Origin: Akanthomyces muscarius
Taxonomy: Eukaryota; Ascomycota; Sordariomycetes; Hypocreales; Cordycipitaceae
Length of the DNA: 64,000 nt
Assembly: GCF_028009165.1 (NCBI RefSeq)
Contig: NW_026611618.1
Span: 124,001 to 188,000 of the forward strand
Direction: 5' to 3'
Shown here: piece after piece, positions 1 to 13,211 of the stretch
Layout of the letters: each line of letters opens with the position of its first letter
Position numbering within the stretch: the stretch's first letter is position 1
Notes under the pieces: generated by a model
Database searches by the model: none
Told to the model about the DNA's origin: nothing
The model's input: the letters and a program-made list of their open reading frames with translations, nothing else
Position numbers and translations under genes: made by a program

Positions 1-836
1 GTATCAAGACGGACTTATCATAACTATTTATACTTGAAAAACCTCGCCGAGAAAGAAAAAGTCTCTAAGGTGACATTCCGACATTCGAGACACAGGCTAC
101 CAAGGTGTTTTACAAGCCATCCTGGTTGTCCGCTTTGACTGGAATGCCATCACAATGCCTAGCCAGTTTCCCAATAACCTACGGGTCCGTCGAAGCAATC
201 TCGTCGTGTTGTTTTCTAGTTCTCTTTCTTCTTTGCCCTGCTTACTTTACGGCCTCATCAGGGTTGGACATTGATCAGCTCTTGTCTGTGTCGTCCCGTG
301 ACAAATCCCATCGTGTCGCTTTCATGATGGCCTTCGTTTGCTATTCCATTATTCTGCTTTAAAAGAAGAAAATCGGGCTATTTTGGGATGCTTTCGACCA
401 AGAACTTTCGCACAAGGCACAGCGCCGGACTCTCGGAACTCTACCAGGAAAGTTGGGCAGGCGCGGGGTCAACGAGCTCTGGGGCGGAGGAAATCTGGGG
501 CAGCGCCGCCGGTCAATGCAGGGAAATCTTGGGGCGCCAGAGAACAGACTTTGACACTGAGAGCTAGGATGTAGCATCATTGTGCCACGGGCGGAGAAAA
601 CTAAGTCAATGAGGCATTATTTTCTTCTATCCCAGTTTTCCTGAGACAATTTCCCACTGTTGGCGGTGTGTCTTCCTTTGCGATGCGTGGTGACCGAGGA
701 GGTGTAAGACAAGAGACACGCCCTGTAGACAAAGGAGAATGCAATATTTCGTACCTTCGAGGCTTTATTACTACACACGGGCCGAATAACCCTTGTCCTT
801 TTGATATATTTTATGATACACTGAAGCTTCTTGCTT
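1..836. other. No gene seen (left edge)
   Basis: The short open frames here have no recognisable domain, signal peptide or splice structure. The part next to 837 is the 3' flank of the acyl-CoA dehydrogenase gene. An upstream neighbour may lie outside the window. Confidence 0.5.
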
Positions 837-2193
837 TTACAGTTTTAGCTTGGCCTTTGCCATCATGAGCTCCTGTCGCATGGCCAAATCGGCCATGATT
901 TCTTCGCTTCCGCCGCCAACCACCTGCGATACAAAGTTAGTCAATGTTCTCTGGTGCATTGTGTCTTTACATGTCGGAACTTACCAGCATGCGCAAGTCG
1001 CGACTGATTTGCTCCACGGTGGCCCCTGGCCCGCTGCGCTGATATCCAGCACCGCCAAAAATCTGCTGAGCTTCGCGGGCGGCGAGCTCCACCATCTGGC
1101 CTCCCTGGACTTTGAGGAGGGCAAGTCGACCAGCGACATCCGGGCTCTGCCATCCCTCGGGGGAGGTTCCAATATGGTATGCCAGCTGCTCCATCCATGC
1201 CCAATGCGCCTCAACTCGATGCGCCACCTCGGTGAGCTTTCTCCTGATGACTTGGTACTGCATCAGCGGCTTTCCAAAAGTTTCTCGCTGCATGGCGTAC
1301 TGGAATGCCAGGGCCAAGCATGTGCGGCTCTTGCGATTGCACTGGACGGCGAGAAGGAAACGCTCCCGATTGAAATTGCGCATGATGATGGAGAAGCCTT
1401 GATTTTCCTCGCCAATCAGATTTTCAACAGGTACCTTGACATTGTCGAGATCCACAAACGATGCGCCTCCTGCATTTTGCCCGCTGTTCTGTATCTTGTC
1501 GACAGTGATACCGGGCGCATCCATCGGTATCACGATGACAGATATGCCGCGCGCGCCTTCGCCGCCGGTCCTCACTGCCGTCGTCATGTGGCTGGCCCAA
1601 GGCGAGCCAGTAATCCACTTCTTGACACCATTGACAATGTAGAATTTGCCATCAGCAGTCTTTTCAGCGGTGGTCCTCAATTGCGCAACATCGGAGCCTC
1701 CTGTCGGCTCTGTGATGCCGAGACAGAAACTTGTTTCCTTGGTAAATAGCCCTGGCAGCCACTTGGACTTTTGCTCCTCGGTACCAAAATGAATGATCGG
1801 TGGCGCGCCGATGGAAGACGCTCCTCCCAATGCAATGCCAACACCGCCTTCGATCCTCGAGGTTTCGTCTGCAATGATGAGCATGTGAAATGCATCGAGT
1901 TGGCCCGGAGGCAATCCAGACAGGCTAGGCACGCTCGCTGGACGATACTGAACTGGTATGTCATCCAGGCCAATGCCCGATTTCAGCCAAGCTTTAGAAG
2001 CCGCCACGGGTGCTTCTCCCTTTTCCTCCCACTCAAACGAGTGCGGGAGCACGTTTTCGTCTATGTATTTTCGGACATTATCCCGCAGTCGGCGATGGCT
2101 CTCATTGTAGTATGGAGACCGAAGCGAAGAATACCAGGCGGGTTCGCTCCAGGGGATATGCTGGCTGAGCTCAAGTTTGGGGTCTGGCGCCAT
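837..2193 (-). CDS. Acyl-CoA dehydrogenase family flavoprotein
   Basis: This FAD-dependent enzyme is predicted to introduce the alpha-beta double bond into an acyl-CoA thioester. There are two exons, 2193-985 and 923-837, separated by a 61-bp GTAAGT...CAG intron, and together they encode 431 residues. Seen in the protein: the flavin/substrate segment FCLGITEPTGGSD, the middle-domain KKWITGSPWASH, the C-terminal helical FGGAGYQRSG, and a Glu in GATVEQISRDLRM at the position of the medium-chain-type catalytic base. The last exon, which ends in KAKLKL, is needed to complete the family C-terminus. The length is normal for single-domain fungal members, and no cytochrome b5 domain is present. The final LKL is not a canonical PTS1, so peroxisomal versus mitochondrial location is open. 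The two genes upstream are also on the minus strand. The chain-length or branched-chain substrate cannot be told from sequence. Confidence 0.93.
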
Positions 2194-2899
2194 GATGCAG
2201 TTGAAGTGTATTGGCGGATTGGTTTACGGTGTAGCAAAAATAAAAATAGGTTCGGGAGAATACGAAGTAGTTGCGGCGACCTTTGTAGCTATAATAAACC
2301 CTGGCGATGGAGATAGTTGCCGAGGCTCTAGCTCGGTAGGCTGAACACCCCGCAAAAGCGATAGTTAGGCATTGTGGCTATATGATCATGTCATGCACTC
2401 GCTACCTAGTTACTGGTACAATCTCGCCACTACAGTGACGGATGTCTACTTGCAGACCACACCAATGGGTCTATTGTCCGCGCTGAAGGGTAATATGGTT
2501 ACACTATGATGTCTTATCTGCTGAAGTCAAGAATGCGACATTTATGCATGTCTGGTGTTGCCTTTGCACAACGCTGGCGCTCAAGGAGTCGGTATTGGGT
2601 TGCTGCCCACGGTGGTGTACATATAGGCGAGCTCGTTGCCGACGGAGGCGGGTCCCTACCACTGCGCCGCCGGGCTGCAACGCAGTGCAGCCCGCATTAC
2701 ACAAGTAAGTTCACCAATGGCAAGTGAATAACTACGCTTCGTTTAATATATACATTGCGATATGTAATATGTACCTGATGAATCTGAGATATATACAAAG
2801 TCAGATGCCATATGTCTACCTCTAATCAGTGACGAGCTCGTGCAGCTCGAGGTGTAGGCTCCGCCTATCTAGAAGGCTGTCGTAACTGTGCCGTGATGT
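2194..2899. other. Intergenic, no gene seen
   Basis: This is the promoter side of the acyl-CoA dehydrogenase gene and the 3' side of the repeat-protein gene. The short frames near 2500-2730 show no family features. Confidence 0.5.
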
Positions 2900-3364
2900 T
2901 CAGTCACTTTCCGCAATAGGCATCTTGTTGTTGGCATTGTAGTGCAAGTTGCGGTTGTCTTTGATAGGCTTCGAAGCCTCGCGACGCTCGACCGGAACTT
3001 CGCGGCGCTCAGGCGAAGCCATGGCGATGGGCATCTTGTTGGCGGCGTTGTAGTGCAGGTTGCGGTTGTCTTTGATAGGCTTCGAAGCCTCGCGACGGTT
3101 CATTATGGTTCCACGGCGCTCTGGGCTGGCCATGGCAATTGGCATCTTGTTGTTGGTGTTGTAGTGGAGATTCCGGTTATCCTTGACTGGCTTCGAAGCC
3201 TCTCGGCGCTCGATATCCGCAGCAGCATCTGCGATGGGCAGGCCGTTGTTGTATTTGAGGTTGGACAAATCCTTGAATGGCTCGCTCTTGTCGGTCGCGT
3301 AGATTTCTGGTGCCGCAAATGCGACGCCGGATAGAGCAACAGCCAGAACAGCAGCAGCCTTCAT
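2900..3364 (-). CDS. Small secreted protein with Kex2-bounded peptide repeats
   Basis: A 154-residue intronless frame. Residues 1-18 form a clear signal peptide (MKAAAVLAVALSGVAFA). The rest is four imperfect repeats: a diverged first unit (SEPFKDLSNLKYN) and three near-identical units of the form SKP[VI]KDNRNLHYN followed by NNKMPIA or ANKMPIA. Units are separated by dibasic ERR or NRR sites, each followed by EA or a short spacer, which is the expected cleavage signal of the Golgi protease Kex2. The layout matches fungal Kex2-processed repeat proteins. Some of these are precursors of ribosomal peptides or signalling peptides. I see no UstYa/UstYb-type (DUF3328) gene in the window that would argue for a cyclic ribosomal peptide. 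Two minus-strand genes flank it. The product could be a family of linear secreted peptides or a wall-associated repeat protein. The repeat architecture is certain; the biological role is unknown. Confidence 0.85.
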   Translation of the reverse strand: MKAAAVLAVALSGVAFAAPEIYATDKSEPFKDLSNLKYNNGLPIADAAADIERREASKPVKDNRNLHYNTNNKMPIAMASPERRGTIMNRREASKPIKDNRNLHYNAANKMPIAMASPERREVPVERREASKPIKDNRNLHYNANNKMPIAESD

Positions 3365-3930
3365 TGTGCAATACTGTATCGATGAAGCCAGGACAAATTA
3401 TTGTACAGGTGCCACCTATCTTACATCCAAGGTCCCTACGGTTCATTATGTATAGTGGCCAGGACAGTGTCCCCGGCTGCGGGCTGACCACCCGGATTCG
3501 ACTGGTGTGCTGACTCTTGTATCGTGCGACGAAAGGGCCGAGCCTATCCAAGCCTAGCGTGGCGTGCAGGGGTATTTGGCCGAGAAAGCCCCTCTCGATC
3601 TCAGCCAGTCGTTGGTGGTGGAGGATCAAAGGAGCATGTCACGCTACTGGTGAGACGCTTTCACTGGCTGAAAAGGGACACATGGCAAGCTACTGTTCAA
3701 ATTTGGTGCGGAGTACTCCGTACTCTGTTTGTCTGTTCATCAACTCTTCTACTAGTACTTGTTAGTTATTATCCATTCCAGAGGTCATGTCGTTAGGGCA
3801 GCCATGTGGTGCGACACCCTAGTGAGAAACCCCTTTCCTCGCACGCCTCGCTCGAGGCTCCGTCAGATGACATGGATTGTGTGCATGCGACCCGCCACCA
3901 GCGATGGATTCACACCTTCCCGTTTGGGTG
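3365..3930. other. Intergenic, promoter of the repeat-protein gene
   Basis: A 566-bp spacer between two minus-strand genes. The small frames here are shadows. I see no RNA gene. Confidence 0.45.
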
Positions 3931-5281
3931 CTACAGTCCGATTTTCACCGCTAGCATGTTCTTCGACATGAAGCCAGTGACGAAGAGCCAGGCCTGCCGC
4001 TGACCATTGCTTCGGGCAGGGTCAGTAGGAACGAGAACTGCAGCACTCGCGGTCCTAATATAATCCGCATTGTCATGTAGCAGTAGCCGTGCCTCCCACG
4101 TACCTTTGCTCCCTTCCGTCTTATCTTGAGAGCGATCCTGCAGGTGCCAAACCATTACTCCGTCTCTAGCATCGACAAGCTTGCTATTATGCGCGAGGTT
4201 GACGCCTTTGGAAAGGCCGGCGAGAACGAACCCGCTGGCGTCAAAGGTGCGGTTCGCGTATGGGTCTACAAAATAGGAAGGGTTGTCCAAGGTTGAATCG
4301 GCCTGGAACTGATCGGTAATTTCGAGTGTGGCTTGGCCAGCAGTTCTCTTGAGCTTGGCAAAGTAGACTTCGCCGCTCGCAGCGCTGACGAGTACAACCT
4401 CCTCCGGTGTCCTGCCCCGTCCAAGACCATTATTGTTGTGCAACCCTGTGAGGGCCACATTTGCCCCGACTTGAGCTGTCTCGTCCTTCTCGGTCTTGTC
4501 GATCTCGAATTCCACGTAGATGGTGTTAGACCATGTGGCGCCAGAGTAGACATCTTCTATGACCCGCATCAGACCCTCGCGGTAGAAGTGGTCGTTTGTG
4601 ACGAGGAAAGACGTGGGAGTCAATGCCAGGATGTCATTCGGCATTTGTATCAAGTCGTGCTTGATAGTGCGAATATGCCGGGCGGTATCCGCGCCGATGG
4701 TATGGTGGAACAGCTCAATCACCGAGTCAGCTTTCGGTGCCAGCTGATCTTGGGCCTCGTTGGGCCGATGGTTGACTGCAAAGATAAAGATCGCCTTGCC
4801 GGGCTCCGTCTTGGGGTCATCAATGATGTCGATGCCGTGCGTGACGAATGGGCCAGAGAAGCCTTCCAGTCGGAGAGGCTTTGCCTTTCGGTTCTTGTGG
4901 GGGTGTTAACGTAGCTGTGTGCATGACGAAACGGAAACGCACCTTGGGATCAATGACTGTAATGGTTCCTGGAGCCTGCGCTGCTTTGCTTGCGTCATCA
5001 AATATCGTGAGAGGTGGGAACCAGGAGTGTCTAGCTTCAAGTGAGCCCTCGCAAGCCGCAAAGAGCAGATCGCTAGCTAAATGGTGATGGAGATCTTCGC
5101 AATGCGGCGTATCCGGTATTTGGACGGCTTGCAGCCCATCGGTCGAGATAGTGCATACATCCGTCCTCAGGACACCTGTGATGCGTATGGTCCGGTAGAT
5201 GCTGCCTACATTGATATGGCCAGTAAACACCGCCACCGCCAGTGCAGCAAGTGCCGCGAGAAAAATATTGCTTCCTGCCAT
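3931..5281 (-). CDS. Paraoxonase/arylesterase-like beta-propeller hydrolase
   Basis: This protein belongs to the serum paraoxonase/arylesterase-like group, whose members hydrolyse lactones and aryl esters with Ca2+. There are two exons, 5281-4943 and 4893-3931, joined across a short 49-bp intron (GTGCGT...AAG), giving 433 residues. Joining restores the family signatures THGIDIIDD, FIFAVNH and IELFHH, followed by MPNDILALTP and VTNDHFYREG, a spacing that closely follows animal PON1-type proteins. Residues 1-20 (MAGSNIFLAALAALAVAVFT) form a signal anchor or signal peptide, so the enzyme probably acts in the secretory pathway or outside the cell. Asn and Asp residues that would hold the propeller calcium lie in NDI and TNDH. 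It is the first of three genes on the minus strand. Lactonase activity against fungal or bacterial lactones is a reasonable guess, but the substrate is not shown. Confidence 0.9.
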
Positions 5282-5632
5282 GTTCTTGACTTTAGGTGAG
5301 TTCTGTAAGAAATGAGTTTGGGTCGATGGCGCGGGGTTGACCCGATCTTTAGCTTGCAGCTATACCCCGGAGCGGAGATTTTCTCATTATAACTAGTGCC
5401 GAGGCTGCTGATGCGACAGGCGCTGGACCGTCATTGGACGCACGCGACCAGAGAACGAACACAGCGCAGGAACGCAGTGAGAGCCAGGCCGCTGTAAGAT
5501 TGCAAAGCAAAACAACCTTTTTGGGGCTTATCAACTCGACATGTGTACATATACATTCGCTGCGCCATGTCCTTTTGGCAATTGCGAGGTTCCTTTCACG
5601 CGTAAACTTCCGCCTATCCCTAACGTTGGCAA

Positions 5633-5681
5633 CCCACTTTCGGGCCATTCCCACTTTCGGGCCATTCCCACTTTCGGGCCA
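5633..5681. repeat. 17-bp tandem repeat, 2.9 copies
   Basis: The unit CCCACTTTCGGGCCATT occurs twice in full and a third time truncated before GTAA. It lies 26 bp left of the sharp edge of the AT-rich relic, upstream of the arylesterase-like gene. No coding role is evident. Confidence 0.9.
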
Positions 5682-5706
5682 GTAATTCCCAGCCACCTCC
5701 ATCCCT

Positions 5707-7862
5707 AACCTACATTACTAGAACTGTGTTTTCTTATATAATAAAAGGCGCTTTTAAGTAATTAATTATGATCTTTAAGAATTAAGTTAATTTAGGTTAA
5801 GTTACTCTATATAGGTTAAATTCGCGTCTTACACGTTATAATAGGGGCCTTAATAATAAGTTATTATTATAGGTTAAAAGAGAATACCTAGAAGGGCAAT
5901 TCCTGCCTGTAAATTTAGGGCTTTATAATTAATTAATTATAGTATTTTAGAAATATATTATATTAAGGTAAAAAAAGGTTAAAATTCTACTACCTACTAT
6001 AAAGTATTAGGCTTTTATAGTTATAATATAAGGGTAGTATAGTATATATATATTAAGTGTGTTATCTAGTATTATAATAAGTACTATTTAATAGAAAGAA
6101 TATTTAATAATAGTAGTTTCTAAAAGAATTAAAGCTCTTTAAAAAGTGGTTTCTTAAAGTAATAAATTAAAATTAGATATATAATATTATTATAATATAT
6201 TAGTTTAAGATAATTTTTATATTAAAGATAAATCTAATTAATAATAATAACTAATACCTTTTTATTATTAATAGTTATAATAGTTACTATATATTTAAGT
6301 TTATTTATAAATATTATCTTTATAATATATTCCTTTTATTTCTACTAACTAATAGCTTTTATATACTTTAACCTTTTAATTTATAGTTTTTAGTTTTATT
6401 AAAGTTAGTTATAAAAAGGAGTTAGGAAAATAGCTAATAGATAATAACTTATTATCTTTTAGAAAGTGAATTTTTTTTAGTATTATATAATTACTAAAAA
6501 GACTAGAATATCTAAAAAGAATATTCTTATAAGATAAAAGGTAACTAGCTTATAGCTAGTTAGTATATTAAAGCTATTAATAAGCTTATTAATAGCTAAA
6601 AGTCTACTAATAATACTAATAATAGTATCTATAAAGCTAAAAAAGGCACTTAATATTAGTCTTTTAAAGATTAAAACACTTATATAAAGATAGTAGTTTT
6701 ACTACTTTCTTTAAGCTAATATAAGCTATTTAACTAATTAGTATATAATCTAACTAATATAGTAGAAGATTAAAAAGTAATTTAATATCTAATAAACTTA
6801 AATTTACCTTTAAGTAAGTTAAGTATTAAAGCTTAAAGTAAAAATAAAGCTTATTAAACCCTTTAAATATAAGTTAGTTAATATAAATCCTAATAAAATC
6901 TTTATTATAGTTATAGATATTAAAAACACCTATTTTTAGCTAAAAGAGTAATTAATAGGCCTTTAGTACTAGTATAATATAATTAATAAGTAAGTCGCCT
7001 AGATAAGTAAGTCGCCCACTCTACCTAGTTTTTAGCACCCTTTATTTTAGCACTTTTATTACTTAATAATAATTTATAGAAATCTCTTTAAAAAAGGTAA
7101 GTATTATTCTTACCTTTTAAGCTTTTAAAAAAGATTTAAAACTAAGTTATAAAAAAGCTATATAAATCTATAATATATTTTAAATAACTATTTATAACTA
7201 ATATAATAGCTAAATTATATAATATAACTTTATATCTAATTTAAAAAGACTTACTAATTTAAAAAAAAAGAGTTATAATAAAATATATTTTTTAGTTAGA
7301 TTTATAAAGACTTCCCTTTTAATATATAAATATAAAAGATATAATAAACTAACTATTAGCTAAATATAATAGTAAATATATTAACGTATATTAGATAAAA
7401 AACCTTATATAATAATAATTAGAATTTATTATATATTTTTAATAAAAATATAATTATTAAAAAGTTAAATATAAAGATCTAACTATTATTTATAATTAGT
7501 TTATATTTTTAGAAAATATAATTATAAAATATAGTATTATAAAGTCTAATATTTATAACTTTAATAAGACTATATTTTTAATAGGCTTTATTATAAAAAA
7601 AATAATTATTAGAAGCTTTAATTAGGTTAGAAAAGTAAAAATAAAATAACTTAATAATAAAAAATAGGTTATTATAATTTAAATAGTAAATTTTTAAAGC
7701 TTAATAATACTATTATATATTATAATAAAAAGCTAAAAATACCTTATATTTTAATATAAAAATAAATACTTACTTTTAGATTAATATATTAATATAAACT
7801 TAAATAGTTAAATAATAAATTAAATTAATATAAATTAAATTAAGTATTTTAATAAACTTTTC
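5707..7862. mobile_element. AT-rich, RIP-like degenerate repeat relic
   Basis: Composition switches abruptly from ordinary to extremely AT-rich at 5707 and returns at about 7862. TA dinucleotides dominate, and CA, TG and CG are rare, which is the expected product of repeat-induced point mutation acting on a duplicated element. No usable reading frame survives. The left 36 bp (5707-5742, starting AACCTACATTACTAGAACTG) recur exactly at 63817-63852 on the same strand, where a second AT-rich block begins. The two blocks are therefore probably copies of one element with a defined end. No terminal inverted repeat or LTR could be recognised. The family is not identifiable by eye. Confidence 0.8.
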
Positions 7863-8683
7863 AGCAGGCTTATAACAAGATAGAGTGCGGTATGTTATCA
7901 ATTTGAGCATTACAAACGAGTAGCAGTTCAAGTAGTCTGCAATTCACACATTTTGAACACCAAATCGTGTGGGCGGGGGGATTCCCGACAATACGGCACC
8001 AGGCGGAAAGGCCCCGGAGCGGATCAGAAGTGGTTCTATTCCGACCGATAGAATGCATTTATGGTGCATGATACCCCCCCGAGCGTCGCTTGGACTAACC
8101 CATTGAAAGTTTCGAATCGCCTCTTTAGCCTCTTCGCTAATATAGTTACGCTTCAAAGCTTAATTGATCAGCATTCAGCAAGGATGCGCTGATAACGCAC
8201 GTTAAGCCAGTGAATGGTGACATTCCAGAGAAACGCTATAATAGTTGGACTCTACAGCTTGGTTAGACTCTACAACTTGGTCGAACACATAGAACAGAGT
8301 CTCGTCTAATTGGCTGTTTGAGTGGTGAAGCCTATGCATCTAGTTTTCAACTACCAACAATCCCGAAGCGGTCGGCTCCCTTGAAATCAATTGCCTTGAC
8401 CCGACGTGGCGCCAGCGGCTAGTGCACACGAATGCCGACGCTTACCACTTATCAGGAGGGCGGGGCGGAAAATCCGGCAATGCTGCTTGATGTTACGCTG
8501 ACTAGGGCACCTGCATAACAAAAGATGCATCTTTATCTGTGACGGCATTTTTAAAATTACTCAACTATATTTCGTTCCCCAAACTTTTTTGCATTAAGCT
8601 GGCAGACAAGACCATCATCACCACCTGTGGTAGCTGTTGGTATACTTGACGCCTGTCGCTTTCTTGTAGCTGCAACACGCACA
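7863..8683. other. Intergenic, promoter side of the MFS gene
   Basis: Composition is back to normal. A short near-duplicate of GACTCTACAGCTTGG occurs around 8250-8280. No gene is supported. Confidence 0.45.
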
Positions 8684-10383
8684 ATGTCGGCGAAGAAAGA
8701 TGATCTTCAACAGAGTGTTCAGTGCTCTGACGAGAGCAATGATAATGATGCACAGCGGCAAGTTTGTCCTTAGATTAGTCAAAGCGGGTGGAGTGAATGC
8801 TAACCCTCCGCCACAGCTCCTACCCTATTAATGCAGCCGCCGGCGAGGCCAGGATGCGCCTGAAGATGGATATTTTTCTCATCCCTCTTGTTAGCCTCAT
8901 TTATTGTACGGACCGCACCCAATATACGTCGTATTCCATTCACTAAACACGATTTCCAGTGCTGGCATTCATTGATCGATCCAATATTGGTAAGTTATAT
9001 GCCAATCCGTTAAACTCGATCGAAATCCAACGATACACTAGGCAATGCTGCCATTGCTGGCCTTCTGAAAGACTTGGATATGCATGGCTTTGACCTGAAT
9101 ATCTCACTGTCTATTTTCTTCATTTCTTACATTTTGTTCGAGATTCCTGCGAACCTCCTATGCAAATGCATTGGACCCGGATGGTTTCTTCCCGGTGCCA
9201 TTCTTGGGTTTGGGGTTCTCACTATTTGCACCGGATTGGTTCAGTCTTTCTCAGCCTTGTGCGGCGTTAGGTTTGTGCTTGGCATTTTTGAGGCTGGTAT
9301 CATGCCAGCACTTGTCTATTTTCTGTCGCGCTGGTACACACACAGCGAACTGACTTTTCGCGTATCGCTCTTCATCATTTCAGCATCGCTTGCAGGAGCC
9401 TTTGGAGGTCTTCTTGCGTCTGCCATTCTGTCGATACCACATCTTGGCAGCTTACATTCTTGGCGGTTGATTTTCGTAATCGAAGGTTTGCATGACTCTT
9501 CTGCGCCCGTTTCTTTTTCTCCCTGACTCTGTGGACAGGTTTGGCTTCTTGTGTGCTGGGCTTTATTTGCTTTTTCGCTCTCCCTGACCGACCGGAAACC
9601 GCGATCTGGCTTTCCGCGGAAGAAAAGCTCCTGGCCAAGGCGAGACTGGATGCGGAAAGATATGTGACTGAGGAATCGGACTCGAGCCTCAGCTGGGCTA
9701 AAGTGCGACTGGGAATTTTTAACCCTGTGGTTCTTACCACTTCAACCATTTTCCTGCTCAACAGTATCACAGTCTACGGTGTCTCCTTTTTTCTTCCAAC
9801 TATTGTCAAAACGATTTTCCCGGAGAAATCTGTCCGCGTACAGCAGCTTCTGACTGTCCCGCCTTACTTTGTCGGCGCGATAGCCTGTGCGCTAACCAGC
9901 TTCTGGAGTTGGAAATCGCAGCGCCGCGGTGTCTTCATGATTTTCTGCGCGCCGTTGACTGTTGTTGGATACGTCATGTTTTTGGCAACAACTAATCAGC
10001 ATGTTCGCTATGGGGCGACCTTCCTGCCGTTTCTGGGTATCTTCACCTACGGAGCACTGACCAACTCTCACGTTGCGGCAAATGTTGCTTCAGACACAGC
10101 CAGGACTGCAGCCATCGCTGTCAATGTCATGGGCTGCAACATTGGCGGCTTGGTGTCGGCGTGGGCGTATGTGCCCTCTGACTCTCCGAATTACAGAATT
10201 GGGAACGGGCTAAACTTGGCTGCGCAGGCTGCGATGATCGTCATTGCGACGGGCCTTTATTATTGGATCGAATACGATAATAAGCGACGAGATCGCCGAC
10301 AGGCAACAGAGCCAGAAGATCTTGATGTGCGAGATATCCACACGTTGGACTGGAGGCATCCAGATTTCAGATGGCGCAAGTAG
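8684..10383 (+). CDS. MFS permease, Dal5/anion:cation symporter type
   Basis: A 12-helix major facilitator of the fungal allantoate/nicotinate-type anion:cation symporter group, in the plasma membrane by family. There are five exons: 8684-8757, 8817-8905, 8960-8989 (30 bp), 9042-9485 and 9539-10383, giving 493 residues. The first intron fits only a GC-AG pair (GCAAGT...CACAG, with GCTAAC as branch point); using GT four bases further on puts a stop in the next exon. Joined exons give the family start RLKMDIFLIPLVSLIYLLAFIDRSNIGNA, with signature DRSNIGNA, then PANLLCK, GVRFVLGIFEAGIMPA and ALPDRPETAIWLS. The C-terminal tail is charged and cytoplasmic. It is convergent with the catalase-peroxidase gene, with only 146 bp between stop codons. 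The substrate is probably an organic acid or nitrogenous anion, but this cannot be read from sequence. Confidence 0.92.
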
Positions 10384-10529
10384 AAAGCATTCGCCCATGG
10401 GCGTCAAAACAACGCAACCTATGTACAATTCTCAAGGATTGACGTGGCATCTCGTTCTATCAATGTCACGGATAAAGAAAGAAAAAATCGATATGTGGCA
10501 AGTTCCCAGCCATGACGGTAGAGAGTTCA

Positions 10530-13211
<2,682 letters not shown>

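Noticed and set aside
850..1749. 299-codon plus-strand open frame
   Set aside because: Antisense shadow of the acyl-CoA dehydrogenase gene.
2900..5281. Fungal ribosomal cyclic-peptide cluster
   Set aside because: The precursor-like gene is present but I see no UstYa/UstYb-type oxidase, tyrosinase or methyltransferase next to it; kept as an open question, not a call.
5349..5702. 117-codon minus-strand open frame over the 17-bp repeat
   Set aside because: The coding appearance comes from the tandem repeat; no start context or homology is recognisable.
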